Source of the DNA: Saprospirales bacterium
Lineage (GTDB): Bacteria > Bacteroidota > Bacteroidia > Chitinophagales > Saprospiraceae
Assembly (NCBI GenBank): GCA_003559985.1
Contig: PWJP01000259.1
Span: 1 to 8,508, forward strand
Direction: 5' to 3'
DNA length: 8,508 nucleotides
The notes beneath the pieces are model-generated. The model ran no database searches. It was not told the origin of the DNA and saw only the letters and a list, made by a program, of their open reading frames with translations. The translations under genes and the position numbers were made by a program. This document shows, piece by piece, positions 1 through 6,472 of this stretch. Numbering within the stretch: the stretch's first letter is position 1; each line of letters opens with the position of its first letter.

Positions 1-1
1 A

Positions 2-124
2 CCGGAGGACATACGGTCGATCATAGTCGAAAATACCATCGAAAAGCCTGCTCCTGATTTTGACAGCCGTTTTGTGCAATTGAGGAAGGGAGGTATTGGG
101 TACTCCATTCCGGGAGACATTTGA
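2..124 (+). CDS. C-terminal end of an unrecognised protein (5' partial)
   Basis: The frame is open from the left edge to a TGA at 122-124, giving 40 residues that end in ...GGIGYSIPGDI. The composition is protein-like: mixed charged and hydrophobic residues, two prolines in an EKPAPDFDSRF stretch, and no low-complexity run. The frame ends about 80 bases before a hairpin terminator, as expected for the last gene of a transcript. The start lies outside the window. I do not recognise a family from so short a tail, and no membrane segment or catalytic motif is visible. The gene converges on the minus-strand SPOR-domain gene. A chance open frame of 40 codons at an edge cannot be fully excluded. 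Confidence 0.6.
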   Translation, partial: PEDIRSIIVENTIEKPAPDFDSRFVQLRKGGIGYSIPGDI

Positions 125-202
125 TTACAAAACCTTTAGAAGGGAGCTATATTAGAACCAGATGCAAGGACCTATCAATATTGGTCACTTTACAAAAACG
201 TC

Positions 203-242
203 AAAAAAAATACCCTCCGGTTGCTCCATCGAAGGGTATTTT
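203..242 (-). terminator. Rho-independent terminator, possibly bidirectional
   Basis: A perfect 10-bp inverted repeat (AAAATACCCT at 207-216, AGGGTATTTT at 233-242) encloses a 16-base loop. Read on the minus strand the stem runs into eight consecutive T (complement of 203-210), the classic intrinsic-terminator layout. It lies 35 bases past the stop codon of the minus-strand SPOR-domain gene. On the plus strand the stem ends in only TTTT before GTC, so it could also stop the converging partial gene but should be weaker that way. Confidence 0.8.
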
Positions 243-277
243 GTCAACTAAAAACCACTAAAACAGTCTATCTAAAA

Positions 278-2473
278 TCAATATCGTCTTCGTTCTCCAT
301 TGTATTCAATGACAATAAAGGCATCGGAGAATCCATTTCGCACTGCCTTTAATCGCACATCCTCAATATCCTCAATGCGGTCAAATCCTCCGACCATGAC
401 CACTGTAATGTCATTTTCCTGTTTTTTCTCCACAGTGTAGTCCTCCCAGACCGAATCATCAAAAAAGCGCATATCTCTAAACGCACCAAGTCTCACGTAG
501 TAGGTGGCAGATGGAGTTTTCAAATTAGAATCCTCGGCTTTGGTGTCAGGATCGGCTTGTTTCGGTTTGTCACTGTCTCGCGCACTGCTGAGTTGGCCGG
601 ATTCAGTACGTTGACTACCTTGAGCGGGGTTTACTACTATTTGCTCAAGAACAATAAAGGCATCACCAAAACCGCGTTCTCTAACCTGAGGCAGGGCAGC
701 TTCAGCCATTTCCCGGGTATTGTAGCTTCCAACCCTTATTTTGGTATCGGAGTTGTAGAAAACCTTAAACACATCCCCAACATCTTTTAGTTTCCGCGCA
801 AATTGCTGATCGTCAAACTCGCTTTTAAGAGAGGCTACCTGAATGGTGTAGTTGTTCCTGAGCCTGGCTGAAGAATTAGATTTTTTATCATTAGTGTCTC
901 CACTGCTGTTTAAAAAATGCGAAGCAAATTGTACAAGAGGATGTCTGTTGGTCCTCCTGTCAATTTCAATAAATTCGTACTTCGGGGCTGACTCCGTCAC
1001 TTCGACCACCTCTGCAGGTTCAATATCTGCCTGTGGAGTAAAGTCGAACTCATCAACAAACTCCAATTGGGGATATACTGACTGTTCCTCTACCTCTTCT
1101 TTAGAGTCGGCAGTCGAAATTCCCGAAGGCACGAAACTAATCCAATCTCCTTGATCTGCTTCTTCTGTTTCTTCAACCTCTGCCAAAGCAGGCGGAAGCG
1201 CATTGAGATCGATAAGACTATTTTCAGCTGTAAAACCGTAAATATCTTCCAGTCCACGGCCTCCCGGACGATTGGAAATAAAGTAACCTGTTTTACCATC
1301 CTCATTCAACCATATCCCAAAATCATCTCGGGCACTATTGATTCCCCTACCCGCATTGATTATATTTACAGGATTGTCAAGTGAGGTGTAAAATATATCC
1401 AGGCCTCCCATACCGGGGTGATAATCAGAAGCGAAAAACAACACATCTTCCGCCATAAATGGACTCACCTCATTGCCCGGAGTATTGATTTCAGGACCCA
1501 AATTTTCCGGTTCAGTCCAATCGTCTCCATCATAATGACTCACATACAAATCATAACCGCCAAAACCACCCGGCTTGTTGGAAGCGAAGTAGAGAGAAGT
1601 ACCATCAGAATTCAAGTGGGGGAATCCACTACTGTAATTCGCCGAATTAAAGGGAAATGACGTTACCTTATCCCAATCTCCATTTTCGTCCACCTCCGCC
1701 AGGTAAAGCGACATGGCATTAGAAAGTGGGTCTGCTTTTGAACTGTTGGGATCACCTGCATCACGCACAAAAGCAACTTTGGAACCACAGCCTGAATAAG
1801 AAATCATGGCCACGGGTTGGTCCCTTCTCAATTCAGAGCGGAGCAGACCTTCTACTTCGTAGTGGTTGCCCATTTCAGTTTCCAATAAAGCCCCGTCCGG
1901 GTCACAGTCCCAGGCAGGACAGTCCGACATGTCGTGAGAGGATCTGGAAACGAATACCAGGCGGTCATTCAAAACACTCAAACTCATTTCTGCACCGGGA
2001 GAATTCCACGGCATGTTGTAAACCCGTGCATTGGGCTCAGACCTTACCAATTCCGCAGCTGTTCGGGCATTGGAAGCCAGCTGTCTCGATGCAACCGGAT
2101 CTTCCGATGAGTAGTCCAGGTAGTGAACTCTTGCCCCGGTATAATTTCCCTGCTGCATGGCTGCATGACCAAGCAGGAGAGAAAATTCGGGAAACTTTTC
2201 ATCCGTGTCCTTTCGCTGCCCTACCAATAAATAACTCTCACCGGTAAAAGGCTCATTTAACATGAGAAAAGCAGTTCCGAGTTTTAGGTAACCATCAAGA
2301 GTGAGCTCACCTCGTTCTGCAAGTTGGGTGTAATGGCCCACAGCCGCAGTGTAATAACCCATATCAAACTTCCTGTCAGCTACAGACTGGTTTGCCTGAG
2401 CCAACACCAAACCGGGTAAAAGTAACAATATCACCACTCCGGCGAATCCCACAAAATTGTCCAATGTCTTCAT
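278..2473 (-). CDS. Exported TPR / PD40 beta-propeller protein with two C-terminal SPOR domains
   Basis: This 731-residue protein is probably periplasmic and peptidoglycan-associated. It has an N-terminal signal sequence (hydrophobic residues 7-24, likely cleavage after LVLA at 25; no lipobox cysteine). A TPR-like helical region spans about 31-145. PD40/WD40-like propeller blades lie at about 161-415; the clearest are 283-312 (SDGTSLYFASNKPGGFGGYD), 337-364 (LFFASDYHPGMGGLDIF) and 383-415 (GKTGYFISNRPGGRGLEDIY). A disordered acidic linker covers about 430-500. SPOR domains lie at about 541-611 (NYTIQVASLK...RVGSY) and 657-724 (TYYVRLGAF...VMVGGF), each closing with GF[GS]DAFIV[LI]E. SPOR domains generally bind septal or denuded peptidoglycan. 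TPR plus PD40 recalls the T9SS protein PorE and related OmpA-family proteins, but no OmpA-like domain is present. The frame extends upstream to 2545, but the ATG at 2471-2473 is preferred: it begins the signal peptide and lies just downstream of a strong promoter that the longer form would overlap. The precise role is inferred. Confidence 0.9.
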   Translation of the reverse strand: MKTLDNFVGFAGVVILLLLPGLVLAQANQSVADRKFDMGYYTAAVGHYTQLAERGELTLDGYLKLGTAFLMLNEPFTGESYLLVGQRKDTDEKFPEFSLLLGHAAMQQGNYTGARVHYLDYSSEDPVASRQLASNARTAAELVRSEPNARVYNMPWNSPGAEMSLSVLNDRLVFVSRSSHDMSDCPAWDCDPDGALLETEMGNHYEVEGLLRSELRRDQPVAMISYSGCGSKVAFVRDAGDPNSSKADPLSNAMSLYLAEVDENGDWDKVTSFPFNSANYSSGFPHLNSDGTSLYFASNKPGGFGGYDLYVSHYDGDDWTEPENLGPEINTPGNEVSPFMAEDVLFFASDYHPGMGGLDIFYTSLDNPVNIINAGRGINSARDDFGIWLNEDGKTGYFISNRPGGRGLEDIYGFTAENSLIDLNALPPALAEVEETEEADQGDWISFVPSGISTADSKEEVEEQSVYPQLEFVDEFDFTPQADIEPAEVVEVTESAPKYEFIEIDRRTNRHPLVQFASHFLNSSGDTNDKKSNSSARLRNNYTIQVASLKSEFDDQQFARKLKDVGDVFKVFYNSDTKIRVGSYNTREMAEAALPQVRERGFGDAFIVLEQIVVNPAQGSQRTESGQLSSARDSDKPKQADPDTKAEDSNLKTPSATYYVRLGAFRDMRFFDDSVWEDYTVEKKQENDITVVMVGGFDRIEDIEDVRLKAVRNGFSDAFIVIEYNGERRRY

Positions 2474-2502
2474 AATGCAAGTTATTTTATACACATTAAA
2501 CA

Positions 2503-2534
2503 CAAATGTAATATGAAAAGACCTGACAACCAAA
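2503..2534 (-). promoter_or_regulatory. Bacteroidota-type housekeeping promoter for the SPOR-domain gene
   Basis: On the minus strand, TTTG (complement of 2531-2534) is followed by 20 bases and then TACATTTG (complement of 2503-2510). This matches the Bacteroidota primary-sigma consensus TTTG-N19~21-TAnnTTTG with no mismatch. A-and-T-rich DNA directly upstream (about 2537-2560) could act as an UP-like element. Transcription should begin near 2496, leaving a leader of about 20-25 bases before the ATG at 2473. This rules against translation from the longer in-frame start at 2545. No strong Shine-Dalgarno sequence precedes the ATG, which is usual in this phylum. Confidence 0.8.
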
Positions 2535-2946
2535 CTTATTAACATATATTTTTTTATGAATGTTTACTGAACTTTCATTCAGCATCTTATAAAATACTGT
2601 AAAGAGATTGAAGTTTGTGACAAAAAGTAGAAATACAACTACCAACCAGGATTCGGCAATCCAAAAAATTCTGATGGGGTAATACTTTTTTAAAGTCAGA
2701 GATATCAGGTAAATAAATTTTGGTCAACAGGCCATTTTTTGGAGAAAAGCTATATGGGACAACTGGAAAAAAGATACATATTGAGTTGGCAAAGAAGATA
2801 TTGGAAGGGGCTTAAAACCTAAAAAGTTATAAAAAATGGGAAAGTTTGCGCTTTAGTACCCATAGAATCAGATAGAAATACTATTTTTGGGAGTAGAAAC
2901 AACTTTTTGGGGAACACTCCGTAAATTAATAAACAGTTAGTTAACT
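2535..2946. other. AT-rich divergent intergenic region with no confident gene
   Basis: About 410 bases separate the promoter of the minus-strand gene from the start of the plus-strand protease gene. I see no RNA gene, transposon end or direct-repeat array. Minor structures are a 5-bp stem with a 4-base loop (GGATT CGGC AATCC, 2649-2662) and a short symmetric ACTTT-TTT-AAAGT. The only reading frame of note is plus-strand 2694-2822. It contains ATG 2754 with GGAG nine bases upstream and encodes 22 basic, Trp-rich residues (MGQLEKRYILSWQRRYWKG then LKT). It could be a leader peptide, a gene remnant or chance. The region is longer than the two promoters need. Confidence 0.6.
2882..2889 (+). promoter_or_regulatory. 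Candidate -7 promoter element for the S8 protease gene
   Basis: TATTTTTG matches the Bacteroidota -7 element TAnnTTTG exactly and is the only exact plus-strand match I found in this intergenic region. It would give a leader of about 50 bases before the ATG at 2947. No TTG or TTTG lies at the expected 19-21 base spacing upstream (the nearest TTTG, 2844-2847, is 34 bases away). The promoter is therefore weak, activator-dependent or misassigned. Confidence 0.35.
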
Positions 2947-5900
2947 ATGACAGAAAGCCAACCAACAACATTTCCGGGACTCAAATACTATTGCACAAGC
3001 GTTTTACTCATATTTCTCATGGTGGTCACCACCCCGCTTCTATCACAAAAACTGGAGCACCGCCCGGGCGATTATCTGGTTCAGGTAAAGGAGGGATACA
3101 ATGTAGAGGAGATTGCCAAGAGGAATGCCGTTTTCCGCAATCAAACCACTGATCTTCAGGTTGACCGCAAGATATCTCCACATCTCAATATTTATTTGAT
3201 GACTTTTAACTACGCGGACATTCACGAGCGCGATTTTTTGGAGTATCTAAAAAGAGACGAGGGAATAGTCAACATTCAGCTAAATCACCGTCTGGAAATG
3301 AGACAGGATAGCCTTCCCAATGATCCCCTTTTTGGTAGCCAATGGTATCTCCACAATACAGGGCAAAACGGAGGATTATTGGGGGCAGATATTTCCGCTC
3401 TCGATGCCTGGGAACTGACCACAGGCGGAGTCACTGCACACGGTGATACCATAGTGGTAGCTGTAATAGATGATGGCATTAATATAAACCACCCGGATTT
3501 AGTGGATCACATTTGGGTAAATCGGCACGAAATTGCCGGATCCGGTGAGGATGACGACAACAATGGATACATTGATGACATCTATGGCTGGAACACATTC
3601 ACCAATACTGGAAATCTTGAGGGTGGATTTGCCGGTTCACATGGAACGCCGGTTAGCGGCGTTATTGGGGCAATGACCAACAACGATCTAGGCATTGCCG
3701 GCTTAAACTGGAACGTCAAGATAATGACGATCATCGGCGGGAACGGCTTTGAGTCCAATGCGATAGAGTCCTACACATATGCCCTGGTTCAACGTCAGAT
3801 TTACAATGAAACGGATGGCGAGCGTGGCGCTTTTGTCGTGGCAACCAACAGCAGTTGGGGAAGAGACGGCCTCAGGCCCGAGGATGCCCCTCTTTGGTGT
3901 GCATTTTATGATGTGATGGGTGAGCATGGAATACTTAATGTGGGTGCCACTACTAACCGCAACAACAATGTGGATGTAGTGGGTGACATGCCCACAGCCT
4001 GTAATAGCCCGTTTTTAATTTCCGCAACAGCATCCAACAATTTGGACAACAGAGCAAATACGGGATTCGGGAAAAACACCATAGACCTGGCAGCCCCCGG
4101 TGCGGGAATTTTAACCACCCAAAACAACGGCAGCTTCACTACTCAATCGGGTACTTCGTTCGCTGCGCCACTGGTTGCCGGAACCATTGCACTGGCTTAT
4201 TCCATTGATTGCACCGGATTTATGAATGTGGTAAAATCCGATCCACAAAGGGGCGCTACGATGATTAAAGAGGCTATATTAAAAGGAGTTGACCCCATCG
4301 AATCACTCAGAGACGAGACCATTACCGGGGGAAGACTCAATGCCTACAATACAGTCAATGACTTAACTGAAACATGCATGGACTGCCCACCTCCCGGCAG
4401 CTTTGAGCAGGACACCCTCACTCCTTTCCTCGTCACTTTTAGTTGGACGGATGTGATTGGGACCGAGCAAACCAATGTAAGGTTTCGCCAGGACACAGGC
4501 GACTGGGAAATACTTGAGGATGTAGCCTCCCCCCTCGAAATAGACCTCGAATTGTGTACCACTTACGAGTTTGAAATCCAGGCGCTGTGTGCAGATGGGG
4601 AAAGTCCATGGGTAGAATTGGACTCTTTCCGCACAAATGGCTGCTGTGAAGCACCTTCTCAATTCGACATACAATTTGACAGTGCAAGTGCGACCATTTT
4701 TTGGAATGAAATCATTCCGGCTTTTGAATACACCGTCAGATTTCGCGAATTTGGCCAGGAATTTTGGGAGATAACGGACCTGTGGATACCAGACAGCATT
4801 ACCTTTTTCAACCTCAAGCCCTGTCACATATACGAATTTCAGGTGCAATCAAGATGCGATACCGGTTTTACCTCTTTTTCAGAGATACTTATCATAGAAA
4901 CCCCTAACTGCTTCGACTGCACCGAGCCTGATTTCTGCGAACCAATGGATATTGACGCAGATTTTGACTGGATTGACTCAGCCCGTATTGGAGATGTGAC
5001 ACTCAATACCGGTCGCGGAGACGGATATGTGGACATGACCGCAGAGGGATTAGCCGGTATATTAAATTTAGGAGAGACAAAGGAACTCAGGTTGGTTCCC
5101 GGTCATGTAGGTGGTCCCTTTCCGGAGTATTTTAGAATTTGGATTGATTTCAACCGGGATGGAATATTCAGCAGCGACAGCATCCATGGATACAGTGAAT
5201 TGGTCTTTGATGCCGGCAGGTCCGTATCCGAAGCTCTGGACACGGTGATATCATTACCAGATGACCCAATGATTCAGTCCGGGCATGCGACCATGCGCAT
5301 TCAGATGAAGTACATGGAAGACCCGGACAGCATTCCGCCCGTTGACCCCTGCGAGTCCTTTGACTTTGGGCAGGTGTACGACTTTTGTGTATTCCTCTAC
5401 CGACCCGACATTGTCTGTCCTGAAGTGCAGGAAGTGGTTGCGGAGGAGAAGACTCCCGAATCATTTACCGTCACCTGGGAAAAACTGGATTTTGGTCTGG
5501 CTTATAACCTGAGATACAGATCATTGGGAAGCGATGAATGGGAGGACGAGGTTGCTGTACCAGATACATTCTACACCATCGATGGGCTGAGTTCCTGTTC
5601 ACCATACGAAGTCCAGGTCAGGAGTATCTGTCCGTTTGACACGAGCGATTACTCCATGTCTCATATACTGTTCACGGAATGCCCGAATACAGTGGTGGAA
5701 CCAGATCCTGATCCCGGATTCAAAGTTACAGCCTATCCCAATCCCTTTGAAAGCGATGTTCAATTGAGGATCGAAACGGAGGGGCATGCAGGAGGTCGAT
5801 TTGAAATCCGGATTTGGGATGTCACCGGCAGACTAACCGGAACGCAACAAATAGACCTCGGATCCAATCAAACATCCAATGTATCACTGGATCAGATGCG

Positions 5901-5979
5901 GGCGCATCCACCGGGCCTTTATTTTATTGAATTGTACGATGGGAAATACCGGTCGGTGACAAGAGTGGTCAAGCAGTAG
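2947..5979 (+). CDS. Secreted subtilisin-like (S8) serine protease with FN3, GEVED and T9SS sorting domains
   Basis: This is a 1010-residue extracellular or cell-surface endopeptidase. A signal peptide (hydrophobic about 18-32, ending LLSQ at 34) sends it through Sec. An inhibitor-like propeptide covers about 40-120. The catalytic domain covers about 130-470, with Asp175 (VAVIDDG), His232 (GSHGTPVSG), probable oxyanion Asn337 (GATTN) and Ser404 (SGTSFAAP). The Asp-rich loop DDDNNGYIDD (202-211) is typical of this S8 subgroup and may bind calcium. FN3 domains follow at about 480-563, 567-652 and 823-911, each with a Cys-x10-Cys pair. A GEVED domain occupies about 660-818 (WIDFNRDGIF at 732-741). 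The C-terminus, about 925-1010, is a type A T9SS sorting domain (YPNPF at 930-934, then GLYFIEL...VVKQ), implying export through the outer membrane and removal of the tail. The ATG at 2947 is chosen because it begins the signal peptide. The gene is divergent from the SPOR-domain gene and appears monocistronic or at most followed by the DUF1232 gene 136 bases on. Its substrate cannot be told. Confidence 0.95.
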   Translation: MTESQPTTFPGLKYYCTSVLLIFLMVVTTPLLSQKLEHRPGDYLVQVKEGYNVEEIAKRNAVFRNQTTDLQVDRKISPHLNIYLMTFNYADIHERDFLEYLKRDEGIVNIQLNHRLEMRQDSLPNDPLFGSQWYLHNTGQNGGLLGADISALDAWELTTGGVTAHGDTIVVAVIDDGININHPDLVDHIWVNRHEIAGSGEDDDNNGYIDDIYGWNTFTNTGNLEGGFAGSHGTPVSGVIGAMTNNDLGIAGLNWNVKIMTIIGGNGFESNAIESYTYALVQRQIYNETDGERGAFVVATNSSWGRDGLRPEDAPLWCAFYDVMGEHGILNVGATTNRNNNVDVVGDMPTACNSPFLISATASNNLDNRANTGFGKNTIDLAAPGAGILTTQNNGSFTTQSGTSFAAPLVAGTIALAYSIDCTGFMNVVKSDPQRGATMIKEAILKGVDPIESLRDETITGGRLNAYNTVNDLTETCMDCPPPGSFEQDTLTPFLVTFSWTDVIGTEQTNVRFRQDTGDWEILEDVASPLEIDLELCTTYEFEIQALCADGESPWVELDSFRTNGCCEAPSQFDIQFDSASATIFWNEIIPAFEYTVRFREFGQEFWEITDLWIPDSITFFNLKPCHIYEFQVQSRCDTGFTSFSEILIIETPNCFDCTEPDFCEPMDIDADFDWIDSARIGDVTLNTGRGDGYVDMTAEGLAGILNLGETKELRLVPGHVGGPFPEYFRIWIDFNRDGIFSSDSIHGYSELVFDAGRSVSEALDTVISLPDDPMIQSGHATMRIQMKYMEDPDSIPPVDPCESFDFGQVYDFCVFLYRPDIVCPEVQEVVAEEKTPESFTVTWEKLDFGLAYNLRYRSLGSDEWEDEVAVPDTFYTIDGLSSCSPYEVQVRSICPFDTSDYSMSHILFTECPNTVVEPDPDPGFKVTAYPNPFESDVQLRIETEGHAGGRFEIRIWDVTGRLTGTQQIDLGSNQTSNVSLDQMRAHPPGLYFIELYDGKYRSVTRVVKQ

Positions 5980-6115
5980 ATTGAGGTGCTTTTTTGAAAA
6001 TAGTCTGATGATAATTGGACTAATTGGCAATTTAGAGTCCCGTAGATAACACTTCAGGCCAGGAATTTTTAGATTTTCAGCGAACTAAGAACCGTGGAGA
6101 ATTGGTTATAAAGTC

Positions 6116-6469
6116 ATGGACAGAGAGGAATTATTTGCAGCTATAAAAAAAGGGGTAAAGAAATCGGGTGTGCAACTCGCCTACAGTGCCCTGCTGATGT
6201 ACAATGCCTTTTTGAGAAAAGAGACCCCTCATTGGGCAAGAAGCGTGATTACAGGTGCACTGGTTTACCTTATTTGTCCTGTGGATGCAATTCCCGATGT
6301 GACCCCCATAGTGGGTTATACAGACGACCTCGGTGTGCTGTCTTTCGCCCTGGTTTCCATTGCCGGATACATCAATGACGACATTAGAGAGAAATCCAAA
6401 GAACAACTTTCTTCTTTTTGCAAAAAGTACAATCCCAAAGACCTTGAAGAGGTGGACGAAAAGCTTTGA
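6116..6469 (+). CDS. YkvA-like DUF1232 protein
   Basis: This is a 117-residue protein of the YkvA/DUF1232 family, whose biochemical function is not established. The family signature lies at residues 47-71: GALVYLICPVDAIPDVTP followed by IVGYTDD, matching the usual SPVDLIPDF.P..GY.DD pattern. Hydrophobic stretches at about 43-55 and 72-84 flank the signature and may associate with the membrane. The N-terminus is basic (KKGVKK, 11-16) and the C-terminus acidic. There is no signal peptide. Length is normal for the family. The start ATG at 6116 gives the full domain; a GGAG lies 16 bases upstream, too far to be a convincing ribosome binding site. It follows the protease gene by 136 bases on the same strand, with no clear promoter or terminator between them. 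It ends 3 bases before the stop of the converging recQ gene. Confidence 0.9.
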   Translation: MDREELFAAIKKGVKKSGVQLAYSALLMYNAFLRKETPHWARSVITGALVYLICPVDAIPDVTPIVGYTDDLGVLSFALVSIAGYINDDIREKSKEQLSSFCKKYNPKDLEEVDEKL

Positions 6470-6472
6470 TCC

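Noticed and set aside
1726..2247. Plus-strand open frame of 173 codons
   Set aside because: It lies fully antisense to the SPOR-domain gene; the translation is rich in His, Pro, Trp and Cys with no recognisable domain, as expected for a shadow frame.
2649..2662. Hairpin GGATT-CGGC-AATCC in the divergent intergenic region
   Set aside because: A 5-bp stem of this kind is expected by chance, and the following A run is on the wrong strand for a plus-strand terminator.
4363..4848. Minus-strand open frame of 161 codons
   Set aside because: It is antisense to the FN3 domains of the protease and has no family resemblance.
6017..6040. Inverted repeat GGACT...AGTCC between the protease and DUF1232 genes, considered as a terminator
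   Set aside because: The stem is only 5 bp plus an interrupted AATT pair, and no T run follows it; too weak to call.
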